Assembly: GCF_964204865.1 (NCBI RefSeq)
Contig: NC_135263.1
Location: 17,343,426 to 17,407,425, forward strand
Length of the DNA stretch: 64,000 bases
From: Styela clava
Lineage: Eukaryota; Chordata; Ascidiacea; Stolidobranchia; Styelidae
Direction: 5' to 3'
Shown: positions 25,767 to 36,600 of the stretch, piece after piece
Layout: each line of letters begins with the position of its first letter
Numbering within the stretch: position 1 is the first letter of the stretch
Notes under the pieces: model-generated
What the model was told of the DNA's origin: nothing
The model's database searches: none
The model's input: only the letters and a program-made list of their open reading frames with translations
Program-made: the position numbers and the translations under genes

Positions 25767-28700
25767 ATCAATTCCTCGTCGAAGGAAAAACTTCACCTGG
25801 AAGCCCTTATCTTTGACTCTGTTTCTTCTTCTACCACACAGCCCCATCCTCCCCCCATTTCTTTGGTGTCCTATGCCAATGCGGTTACTCGGCCAAAAAC
25901 TTCAGTTACGCTAAAACCTGCAAAATGTTTGCGGCCTGCTCCTACCCGACCATCTTACGCAGCTGTTGTTTCACGTGGACTTCGTAAGGCCTGTCCTGTC
26001 GATGTTATCCGACCTGTTTCATCAGATTTGGAGACAAAGCTTCCCTTGTATCCACGAAGGCTTAACACTTATTCTGCACCACCCAGCTCCGAAACTATAC
26101 CTTCAAGGAGCCTGGAACGAACTGATGTCACCGGTCTTTTCACAACTGTTAAGAGTAGAAGATCAACAATGACGAAAATTTCTCAGCATACTTTGCCAAT
26201 GAAGAAGACAGCGAATCAACTTTGTAAGACTGTGGTCTATACCAACGATGTACATCCAAAGTCTTTACTTCACTCTACTTCATTTTCGAAACAACGTCAC
26301 CGTGGACAGAAGGTCTCTTCGGCCTCATCTTTCACTCCTTCTGTTGTTTCTCGTGGTGCTCCTGGGCCTGCTTCTAATATTACTTTGCTGCACGGGAATG
26401 GGCGTCCCAAACATACTAGCAGATCTTTCTTTTCTACTCCACCCTCTTTTAGTAACTCTGAGCATTTTGATAAGAAGAGTCCCATTCCACGGAAGAAGTT
26501 ACCGAGATCATCTTCTTCTGTGAAAAATGTTCAATCCTATTTAATTTATAAACAGTCGGGCGGTGTGTTTTCCGAAAACAAATTGTCAATTCAGTCGTTG
26601 GTATGTGCAATGAATGATATGGGATCATTTAATCCAAATTCCCATGCAGACTGGGTCAAATTAGCAAACGTTATTTGGAACACAAAATTTGCCAAAGGTG
26701 AATTGAAAAATTATATTCGAAAATTGCGACACTTTTGGAACAAGAACTCAAAAAACCTAAAAGGCAATGAAACATCAATTTCTGACACATCGGGCGATGA
26801 AGGATTTAAAAATACCAAACGGGATGAACCTTCTTCTGACTTTTCTCCTGAAACTAAAATTATAAATTCGACTGCCAAAATTTGTCATAAAAAAAACACA
26901 CCGCCTACGCCGCCCAAGACCTTAGAAGAAAGCTGCGAAAACATATTCGATCAGGTTAGTAAAAATTCAGAGATATTTTTAGATGCGCATGGGAGTGATT
27001 TTCATGTAGGTGCTCAAAGTTCAGTGCAAGCACATGGTATATGGAAACGTGAAAATCCAACAAAGAATGCCACATTTAAAATGGACACCAAAAATTGGAA
27101 CAGTCTTTTTAATTCCGTTGCTGGGCGAAAAATAAAAAATCCCAATTGGGCTGATGTTTTCAGAAAATTTATTAAAGAAAGTGACCCTTACTGTTCATAT
27201 GCATTTCGATGGCACACAGTAAATTCTGGAATATTGGCAAATCGTATTTTTGCTTGTAGTGGGCATTGTTGCTTTACAGGTTGCAGTCGTAAAATTTCTG
27301 TAGTATCCTATCGGAAAGACCCCCGCATGTTTCATATTTCATACACAGACAAGATTCGCCATATTGGGTTAAAATCAATGAGACTTAAAGGTAAACGTAG
27401 GAAAGAGTTTCAGGAAAAATTGGTTCATGTTCTCCCTCGTAAGATTTATTTAAAAAAGATAGGTGCTCTCTCGTCTGAAGTCTTTCATTCTGGTAACAGG
27501 GACGATGCCCCATCCCAAGCTGTTTTAAAAAAGGCACGTCATGAATCTAGGGTTATCCGTGTCCCCAACCCCGGCAACCAATGGGATTCGCTATATTCAC
27601 TGAGAAAGTTGCAGTACGAAAGGTCCAAAAATCAAGTAATTCGTGGAACCTTGCAGCAAATTTCAAGGGTTCCTTCGGGGATTATGTTTTGGTCAGAGGC
27701 TTCGGTAAAAAAATTCATTCAAAATTCCTCTATTGACATTATATACATTGACGCTACTGGTGGAATTTTGGCGTCCGGTGGGCATAGTCCATACTACGTC
27801 TATGAAATTGTTACGCGTCATCCACAAAAAGGAAAATCACCCCTGGCCGTTGCCACGTTTGTAACAAATCGGCACAATATTCCAAATATTTCGAACTTTC
27901 TCATGCAATTCCGTTGAGATGTTTCCAAACTAACTAAAAGATTCCCCGCGAAAGTTTTTATATGCGATGGAAGCATGGCCCTTATAAAGTCAATAATTCA
28001 GGTTAACATGCGGGAAAGTTTGGAATCTTACATTTCGCGATGTTACGCTGTCATTGAAGGTACCGCAAATTTAGATATGCTTTCACGCCCCTATCTTCAT
28101 TTATGCACGAGTCATACCATGAAGAATTTTAAACAGTTAGCTTGTAAACTACCAAAATTAAAACGTGAACTAATGCATATATTTGGACTACTCGTTTGTT
28201 GCGGAGAGTTGAAAACAGTCCGTAAAATTGTTTATCATTTCACTATTTTATTAATTTGCCAAAATTCTAATTTTATGCATGATAGTTGGACTTACTTGCA
28301 AAAGCAAATTGAAAAACAGAACATTCCTGTGCCTTCTGATGGTGAATTAGACCTAGGGACATCGGATGAACTTTTACCAGATGAAGATTTGAGCGAGATA
28401 AATCCTCTTACGGAATTAATGAATTGCGACATTTCGTCAGCCATTGAAATAGCAAGTAATGCAGAAATTTTGGGTTCCAACAATTTTTACTGCCCGGAAA
28501 TATTGTCCAAATTTAAAACGTTCTATGTCCCGAAGATATGTCTTTGGGGAAGTTTGATGGTAGGTGATTTGGGAAGATATGGTAATTCAATTGGCTATTT
28601 GAAATATTCGACTTTTTATGCAAAAGTCTCAGCTTCTGAGAAACAAAACATATCGCGAGATAATCGCACTCAGGGAATCATGGAAAAAAGTCAGCAGGAA

Positions 28701-28949
28701 CTAAAGCGAACTCGTTTAAACAACAGACGATTTAAACGTCTTGACGAGATTGCTATAGTTTATGATGAACTCCATGACTCTCTGATTAGGGAATATGAAG
28801 ATAATTTGATTGTTTGTCCAAAAAAAAAAGGAAAGTTGAAAACAATGACCAAATTGACCAAGAAATTGAGAAATGGAGTAAACGATCCCGAATTCAGGGT
28901 AAAGACAAATGTAAAGGAGTGTATCTTCAGCCCCCCATTAGACCTCTAA
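25767..28949 (+). pseudogene. MULE transposase frame interrupted by one TGA
   Basis: A single frame is open from 25767 to TGA at 27915-27917 and resumes in the same frame to 28949. It covers a low-complexity Ser/Pro-rich N-terminus, a Cys-rich patch (CSGHCCFTGC) likely to be a DNA-binding finger, the first catalytic Asp in YIDATGG (27750-27752), the second in ICDGSMALIKS (27966-27968, just after the TGA) and the LCTSHTMKN motif typical of MULE transposases. The TGA lies between the two catalytic Asp residues, so ordinary termination would give an inactive protein. I name it MULE from these motifs and the 10-bp duplication. At 28820-28829 a run of ten A's marks the point where the coding frame shifts to that of the next segment. 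Confidence 0.8.
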
Positions 28950-29833
28950 AGATGTTTCGCCCTCAAGAACTTTCTAATAACGATAGCCCAATTCTAATAA
29001 AAGCTGACGAAGCGTCTACTACACAATCTATGATGTTGCGGTTCGTCTCACCGAAAATTCCATCCCAAAAATTTGTACATTTATCTGATGTCGATCATAA
29101 AATAATGAATTCCAAAACTAATTTTAGAAGAGACTGGTTTACTTCGGATATTATGAACACCGCACAATTAATTTTGTCATCTCGGTATTCTGAAGTAGAC
29201 GGGTTGCAAAGCACGACTTTTTATACAACGCTATCTGGCCCTAAATTGTATGTTACTTCTGAAAAATTTGTTCAAATTTTATTTGTGCACGAAAATAACT
29301 GGGTAACAGCATCAAATATATTCACCGCCGACCAAAATACTATACAGATTTATGATAGCTCTTATATGAAGTACAATGAAAATGACAAATATGCGATTTC
29401 GCTTTTTATGCGGCCAAGGCAAGGAACAAATAAAGTACAAATTGAATTCCCCGTTGTCCAGCAACAAACTTTAGGTGCATCATGTGGCCCATTCTCGATT
29501 AGTTTTTGCATAGCCCTATGTAACAAAATACGACCAGAGCATATCCTATTTGACGAGAAAAATCTTAGGAAGAAAATATGCGATGGTATAGTCTCTGAAA
29601 ATTTTTCGTCGGTATTTAACATCAACAAGAAACGTGTTATACCCGCGCCCAGGCGATTGGAAATTCCGATTTTTTGCAACTGCCAACTGTCTTACATTGA
29701 AAATCAGACCATGATCGAATGCACTTCATGTTTAAAATGGTACCATCCAAAATGTTGTAGTATTCCAGTGCCAGTTGAGGCACTGAAAAACAGCGAAATA
29801 GAATGGAATTGCAAAAAGTGCATTCGATGCTAA
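28814..29833 (+). CDS. Ulp1-like cysteine protease with C-terminal PHD finger
   Basis: This frame overlaps the end of the transposase frame and lies one base back (-1) from it. The first part resembles C48/Ulp1 proteases of transposons: VHENNWVTAS, IYDSSY (Asp), VQQQ (Gln) and SCGPFSISF (Cys nucleophile). The usual His-Trp pair appears as Asn-Trp, so activity is uncertain. The last 55 residues form a C4HC3 PHD finger: CNC, CTSCLKWYHPKCC and CKKC. There is no good ATG at the start; the first codon is TTG, which fits a downstream segment of one long protein rather than a separate gene. Ulp1-like proteases cut SUMO-type conjugates and PHD fingers read histone tails; roles in the element are inferred. 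Confidence 0.75.
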   Translation: MSKKKRKVENNDQIDQEIEKWSKRSRIQGKDKCKGVYLQPPIRPLKMFRPQELSNNDSPILIKADEASTTQSMMLRFVSPKIPSQKFVHLSDVDHKIMNSKTNFRRDWFTSDIMNTAQLILSSRYSEVDGLQSTTFYTTLSGPKLYVTSEKFVQILFVHENNWVTASNIFTADQNTIQIYDSSYMKYNENDKYAISLFMRPRQGTNKVQIEFPVVQQQTLGASCGPFSISFCIALCNKIRPEHILFDEKNLRKKICDGIVSENFSSVFNINKKRVIPAPRRLEIPIFCNCQLSYIENQTMIECTSCLKWYHPKCCSIPVPVEALKNSEIEWNCKKCIRC

Positions 29834-30232
29834 ATTACATGCAAAGCAATATTCAACTAGATATGATCATTTACATTCTCATTTTTTCTAGGTACATCAT
29901 TCAAGTCAGACGAAGGATCAGTCTGTTTTACCTATTTGGCTTAACATGCCCTTTGCCAGGTTTTTCTCTCTTGGTCTAGTCTATAATATTGAGATGAAAA
30001 CCGCCACGATGGTTGGCACCTTGACGTCGTGGTGTGGTGCCTTTATACTAAGACCAACCATTTTAAAAAAATTTTTTTTTTAAATATGAGATAGATCCCT
30101 AGTATGAAAGAACGAGATGATTTCACAATTCGTTTATGTTATCTTACTTAAATTGAGGCACGCCATTATAATGTATACAGTATCCTGGGTTGTGATAGCG
30201 TTGTTTATTAATTTTTAGTCGGATTCTTATTT

Positions 30233-31132
30233 GGGCCATGTTTGACAAGATAATATTATACGTTCCCGACATACAATTTTCCAAAGCCTTGGTTCGAGGT
30301 TACTTCACAATATGTTCTTTTGGGATTTTTATTCAAAAGTGGGGCACGTAATCGAAAAGTCCAAAATTTGTGGTTGAAATACTGATATTTATTAATTTTG
30401 ATGTAAAATTCATGATTGTGCCATGTTTGACAAGATATTATTATATGTTCCCGACATACAATTTTCCTCAAACATGGTTCGAGGTTACTTCACAATATGT
30501 TCTTTTGGGATATTTTATTCAAAAGTGGGGCACGTAATCGAAAAGATCAAAATTTTGGGTTAAAATGCCGATATTTACTGATTTTGATGTAAAATTCATG
30601 ATTGTGCCATGTTTGACCAGATATTATTATATGTTCCCGACATACAATTTTTCTCAAACTTAGTTCGAGGTTACTTCACAATATGTTCTTTTGGGATATT
30701 TTATTCAAAAGTGGGGCACGTAATCGAAAAGTCCAAAATTTTGGGTTAAAATGCCGATATTCACTAATTTTGATGTAAAATTCCTGTTTGGGCCATGTTT
30801 AACAAGATATTAGTATATGCTCCCGACATACAATTTTTCTCAAACTTGGTTCGAGATTACTTCACAATATGTTCTTCTAGGATATTTTATTCAAAAGTAG
30901 GGCACGTAATCGAAAAGATCAAAATTTCGGGTTAAAATGCCGATATTCACTAATTTTGATGTAAAATTCCTGTTTGGGCCATGTTTAACAAGATATTAAT
31001 ATATGTTCCCGACATACAATTTTTTTCAATCTTGGTTCGAGGCTACTTCACAATATGTTCTTTCGGGATATCTTATTCAAAAGTGGGGCACGTAATCGAA
31101 AAGTACAAAATTTGGGGTTAAAATGCCGTTAA
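30233..31132. repeat. Right subterminal array, 186-bp units, inverted
   Basis: About five copies of the same unit in reverse orientation. The marker TAATCGAAAAG places CG at 30353, 30539, 30725, 30911 and 31097, again spaced 186 bp. It ends just before the right terminal inverted repeat. Confidence 0.93.
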
Positions 31133-31960
31133 AATGCCATGGTAAACCGTTTTCTGGCAACGCTATTTTATCGTTCCGAAAACGAGAGAGATGTCCGCTG
31201 AGAGATGTCTGCTAGGGTAACTTTGGTCGGCTGACGGACAACTCGACTACACGGACAACTCGACTACCTAGAGGCCTGGTGAGTTGTCCGTCTTTTGGCA
31301 TTTTCTACGGCGGTGTTTTAGGTCTATAGAAATGCGTAGCAGTAGTCTAAACTCGCCTACGGCAGTCGCCAGACAGGCCGTCAACTCACCAGTCGAGCAA
31401 ACGCTCTGCGACGTGACGTCATCGATGCTCGAGGTGAAGACAACTCGACTACCGAGCAACGAGAGGCAGACAACTCACCAGTCGAGCAATCGCTCTGCGA
31501 TATCGATGCTCGAGGAGAAGACATTGCTTTGCAAAACGCAGACTCAAGAGTTGCATAGAATTTACTTAGTGCCGACTGATATTAGTTGTAAGCCAACTCA
31601 CCACCTGAGTAGTCTACCAGCCGACAGCCACGTTCCATCTGCTGAGATACAACAATCGGGTTGGTGTCAGGGTACTTCCACTCAAACGTTACGTCCTGTT
31701 TTTTTATTAGCCTGTACTGTTCCCTTGTCATTACCACATCTGAATCATTAAAACATTTGCGATGAAACCAATTTCGACAGACGTCACAGATGAGTCCCTC
31801 CTACTTCATGGAAACGTTGTCGTCAAATCTCTTGCACATATTTGGAGTAGTCATCTTGAATTCTTGCGTAGTTTTTGTGGAGTTAATATACCGTTAGTCG
31901 TCCTCGTTTCAGTATAAAACTGTGATGAAAACGACCTCGGCTAATGAGTATTTACGTTTG

Positions 31961-32057
31961 TAAGGTGTCAGGCCGGCGATAATGAGGCTTCAAACTCGGC
32001 GATAACCGAGCAGTAATCTCGGCGCGCGGCTTCATTATCACCGATCTGACACCTTAT
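31961..32057. repeat. Small palindromic insertion inside the second MULE
   Basis: AAGGTGTCAG followed by GGCGATAATGAGGCTTC on the left is mirrored by GGCTTCATTATCACCGATC and TGACACCTT on the right, leaving a loop of about 35 bp. It looks like a miniature foldback element. No coding content. Confidence 0.6.
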
Positions 32058-32217
32058 CTAATCTCCGTGCATGGATATCACTTCACTCAGGCCATCATAA
32101 AGAATGTGCGTCACAATAATTTGCCTCGCCTATACAACAAGTGAGTGGTTAACCATATTTATATATGTCTTTGTACATCTTTCACTTCTTTTGTATTAAC
32201 ATGTTTTTGTTTTAGGG

Positions 32218-32732
32218 ACGCTGGAACAAGAGACCTGATCAAGCATGTCATGGTGCTGTGCTATATACCAGCTATGTTTATTACGTCCAGATTCAAATCA
32301 CTGAAAGAAAAGATGCAAACTCAAGAACTTCGCCGAATATTTTCAAAACACATGGCTATACAACAGTGTTTGGACTCCCAATGATTGGTCAGTATTCGAC
32401 GTAGAAATAAGAACCAACAATCATCTAGAAGGTTGGCACCGTCATTTTAACAGTATAACTCGGAAAAACATGCCTTTTTACAGTTTAATCTCAACAATGT
32501 ACGAGGTAAGTATAGGGATAGAGGCGGACGTTGTGGAGATTTTGGAAGAGAATGTTGTGGGGCGTGTCAACGGCAGGTATGCGGAAGCCAACGAGAGGGT
32601 GCAACGTGTCTGGGAACAATTTAAAAAAGAAGAGTTATCTGTGGACTCTCTTCTTCGAAGGTGTTCAAGGATCTACGGGCGCAGTATTGCAAAGAGTAAG
32701 TATGTAACGCAGCAAATTTCCCATAACGTTTA
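32218..32732 (+). pseudogene. MULE transposase C-terminal fragment, frameshifted
   Basis: Two overlapping frames together read as the end of a MULE transposase. One gives LCYIPAMFITSRFKSLKEKM; after a frame change near 32330 the other gives YFQNTWLYNSVW, DWSVFDVEIRTNNHLEGWHR and an alpha-helical tail to the stop at about 32731. The TNNHLEGWH motif is characteristic. The catalytic N-terminal part is absent, so this copy cannot be autonomous. Confidence 0.78.
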
Positions 32733-33660
32733 GTATTCAAATAAAATTCATTATACGTAACGAAAAAGAAAACAAAACCTTCCATCCATTGAATTTCCCC
32801 ATAACGTTTAGTATTTAAATATCACATTAAATTCATTAATCGTAACAAAAAGTAAACATCTTTTATCCATTCTTCGGCCCAGTTTCTTTGCCAGGCGTAG
32901 CGACAGTGCCTATCTGTTCCTGGTTTTCTTCTGCAAAAAGAAATTCCAACTCTATGACTGAAACCTTGCCGTGGTGAGTTGGCTTACAACTAATATCAGT
33001 CGGCACTAAGTAAATGCTATGCAACTCTTGAGTCTGAGTTTTGCAAAGCAATGTCTTCTCCTCGAGCATCGATATCGCAGAGCGATTGCTCGACTGGTGA
33101 GTTGTCTGCCTCTCGTTGCTCGGTAGTCGAGTTGTCTTCACCTCGAGCATCGATGACGTCGCAGAGCGTTTGCTCGACTGGTGAGTTGACGGCCTGTCGG
33201 GCGAATGCCGTAGGCGAGTTTAGACTACTGCAACCATAGACTACCGAGCTCACGTTCATAAATATTTAAGTGTTACTGTGAAGTATAAAGGTTTTAATAT
33301 ATTTAAAGGTGCTCATTCAAAACATTTAATACCAATAAAGTTTAAAAAAATTAAACGAACACAGTCCTATAAATCAACAGTCTAACTTCGCTAACGTTAC
33401 TCCAATTTCGTCTGTAGACTGTATTTCTATTCATACAACATGATCAAAATAAGCCACTTATACAAATAAAAATGCTTTCTAGAGCATATTTATGTATTTT
33501 TCTCAACATTTGAGCACTAAAAATATCAAAAACGCATTTCTATAGACCTAAAACATCACCGTAGAAAATGCCAAAAGACGGACAACTCACCAGGCCTCTA
33601 GGTAGTCGAGTTGTCTCTGGTGATTTGTCCGTGTAGTCGAGTTGTCCGCCTCCCCTTTGG

Positions 33661-33670
33661 GCTACATCTC
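33661..33670. repeat. Right target-site duplication of the MULE block
   Basis: GCTACATCTC, identical to 22599-22608, follows CTTTGG, the complement of the outer element's end. This supports one insertion event for 22609-33660 with a second element later inserted at the right terminus. Confidence 0.72.
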
Positions 33671-36600
33671 CGTGGTTCGATCAGGTGATCTTTAGAAGCA
33701 TGGCTACTGTATTTTCTTGACTCTCTATCTGTACCTAGTATGTAGATTGCTCAGCCATAGCGAAATTCCATCTGTCTATACCTGTATACTGCTAAACCAG
33801 TATGACATGCCGAATTTTTTTAATATAGGTACCGTAGGCTACCGTACAATACCGGTACAGCGTTTAGAATAGGGATACAGGTTCTGAATTTACTTTTTAA
33901 TACTACCGGTACCGTACATACCGGTATGCACATCACTTTTGCTGGATCGTTTTTTAAAAATCCAAACGCAGACCCCCCACAATTCTATGAAAATAGAATT
34001 CATTGCAGCATTAAAATAGGTGATAAACCACCAGTAAAAACTCAGTGGTACCTGTACTGTAACATTTCTTTGTCGTGCCTTATTAAATTTGACTTGATAA
34101 CTTGTTATTTATTAACTCAGTAACTGTACTTTTTACAGATAAAAGTTATTGTCATTGGGTTTATACTTTTTTACTAGGCTAGACCTACTGCACTAGCATG
34201 TCTGCCTGTAGACTGCTGAGACTGGTACAGTAGATGAGGATAATAAATCTGTCGTCTGGTCATTGGATGATGATGATGATGATGATGATGCACTGAACAT
34301 GTTATTTTAAAATTAATAAAGGTGCATATTCTATTTATACAGGTTATAATGATTTATTATGCAAATTATACTTATTGTTATTACAGTACGGCACACTATC
34401 CCGAATCCGGATTTGCGTCTACATTCCGGAAGAGCCAAAATATGAATAGGCGTCTGTGAAACGGGGGGCGTCGAGTCGTCTGCGAGCTCGATGCGTGAGA
34501 ACGTCAGATGTCTGGATATGACGTCAAAGAAAGTCACGCACAGATCGGCAGTTCGGCACGGCTCTCGAATTTTGCTAATTTGATTTTCGTTTTTTACCGA
34601 TGTATACTGACCTATATGGTTAGATATACGATGTATTTCTGAATCATTATATTCAGTCTACTGTTGGTAGTGCCTAATTAAAATAATTTCGCGTAAATGC
34701 AATTGTCTGTGAATAAAATAATTACTTTTAAATAATATCAAGAGATTACAAAATTATGCGTTTCGATTAATACGTCTACGAGTCCAACTAATTTTATTAT
34801 GAGTGTTTGTGACTACATGACATCGTTTGAATTGTCGTATAACGAAGTCAAAACGATGCACGATATCGAAGTTTTTTTTTCAATAGTTAAATTAATATCG
34901 ATAGTGAAACTTTGTATGCCCGTTAATACCTGTAATTACAACAATTTAACATAGCATCTTCGGTTATTTAGAACTGAAACTTCCAGAAATGTAAAATAAA
35001 AGCCTCGATGATTAATTGGATTAAACTATTTTGCCAATTTGATTCTTGTTTTTCACAGACTACGCAAGTTGATCATTTGCGGCATACGAATGCATCAATG
35101 CGGCATTATATTAATTTGATTCTTGTTTTTCACCTATCTATTCTTGCATAAATCACGCAAATTAACATTTGCGGTATATGATTGCCTCGACGTGGCATTG
35201 AATTAAAATATTCTTGTATTCCGTATACTTCGAAGTTAAACATTCGCGACATATGAATGTATCGATGCCGCATTATATTAGTTTGAATCTTGTTTTTCAT
35301 CGATCTATACTAGTATAAATTACGCAAATTGAACATTTGCGGCATATGAATACATCGATGCGGCATGTGTTACATTATTTTGCTAATTTGATTCATGTTT
35401 CTTGCCGATCTATTATTGTGTAAATTACGCAAGTTGATCATTTGCGGCATATGAATTAAATTATTTTCGTATAGATTAACATTTGTGGCATATGAATGCC
35501 TCGATGTGGCATTGAATTAAATTATTCTCGTATACCGTAACTTTCGGAAGTTAAACATTTGCGGCATATGAATGTATCGATGGGACATTATATTATTTTG
35601 AATCTTGTTTTTTACCGATCTATTCTAGTATAAATTATGCAAACTGAACATTTGCGGCATATGAATACATCGATGTGGCATTATATTAAGTTATTTTGCT
35701 AATTTGATTCTCGTTTTTCGCCGATCTATTCTTGTATAAATTACGCAAGTTGCACATTTTGCGGCATATGAATGTCTCGTTGCGGCATTAGATTAAATTA
35801 TTGCTTTATGAACTTATTCATCTAATGCTATATCGAGGCATTAATTTTACTGTTTATCGATTGTGTGTTATCAAAATGTAATTTTTATTATCTCTGATCC
35901 ATTTATTATCGTTAACACGCCATCCTATCTACATTGAAAATGAGAGAAACACGGCACGCCAAGGTTTACGTCGAGGGTCGAGGAACGGCCGATGCGTGCC
36001 TGCGTGCGTCGATTGAAATTCAGTGACGTCACACGCCGTCAATCGTTTTTTGCTCATTTCTCTCGAACGCACCGGTAAAAATTTTTTTACATCGGTAGAT
36101 CTGATTATTTTTTCACGAGGAATTCAATGATGATGGTTTTAGATTGCGCTTTTTGTTAGTTTACTGCGCTGCTTCAATTTATCGATATCGGGAGACAAAA
36201 TCCGCCAGACGTACATCGAAGGAGGGATATTCGATCACCATTAAAATAGGTTTCTCTAAAACGAGAGATTGTCTCTCGATCTGTAAAGTGTGCCGTACTG
36301 TATTAAACTAAATCAAAAACTGAAAAAATTGAATTTTTATAATCCCTTAACTTTTTAGTTGTGATATAAATTAAAGCAGAGAAAATCATTTTTTGTGTAT
36401 AATTTGACAACCTGCTATAAATCATGAAGTACATGTAATAAAAATTTTCGTTTAGATTTTTTTTCGACAGCCAAGGCTGTACATAAATACATAACTAATT
36501 ATACCCTGAATTATTATTTTTTTTCTTGTTATCTTAGTATTCATCCATAGGTAAAGAATATTGTATATAAATTTGATATACCGGTAATACAGCCTCTCAA

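Larger units (their letters stand above)
22609..31227 (+). mobile_element. Large MULE transposon with 186-bp arrays, SGNH, transposase, Ulp1 and PHD
   Basis: Terminal inverted repeats starting ACCAAAGTTACC occur at 22609 (left) and end at 31227 (right, reversed); they match over roughly 90 bp with few changes. Just inside each end is an array of 186-bp units, one the reverse complement of the other. Between the arrays, on the plus strand, lie an SGNH-hydrolase gene, a MULE-type transposase frame with DATG and DGSxAL motifs, an Ulp1-like protease and a PHD finger. The 10-bp repeat GCTACATCTC precedes the left end and recurs after a second element at 33661, so the right terminus was probably interrupted by that insertion. 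The combination recalls the MULE/foldback group called Rehavkus in other marine invertebrates; that name is from memory and needs a Repbase comparison. Coding defects make autonomy of this copy doubtful. Confidence 0.85.
31228..33660 (+). mobile_element. Second, decayed MULE inserted at the right end of the first
   Basis: Long inverted arms run at about 31235-31604 and 32971-33648; the right arm has about 290 extra bp. Both contain repeated short motifs such as GACAACTCGACTAC and AACTCACCAGTCGAGCAA. CTTTGG occurs on both sides (31221-31226, 33655-33660) and may be part of its target duplication. Inside is a MULE transposase remnant and a smaller palindrome. A fragment with the same outer motif occurs alone near 47500. 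Confidence 0.78.

Noticed and set aside
27915-27917. TGA as a selenocysteine codon in the transposase
   Set aside because: No supporting stem-loop was evident and MULE transposases are not selenoproteins; a nonsense mutation is simpler.
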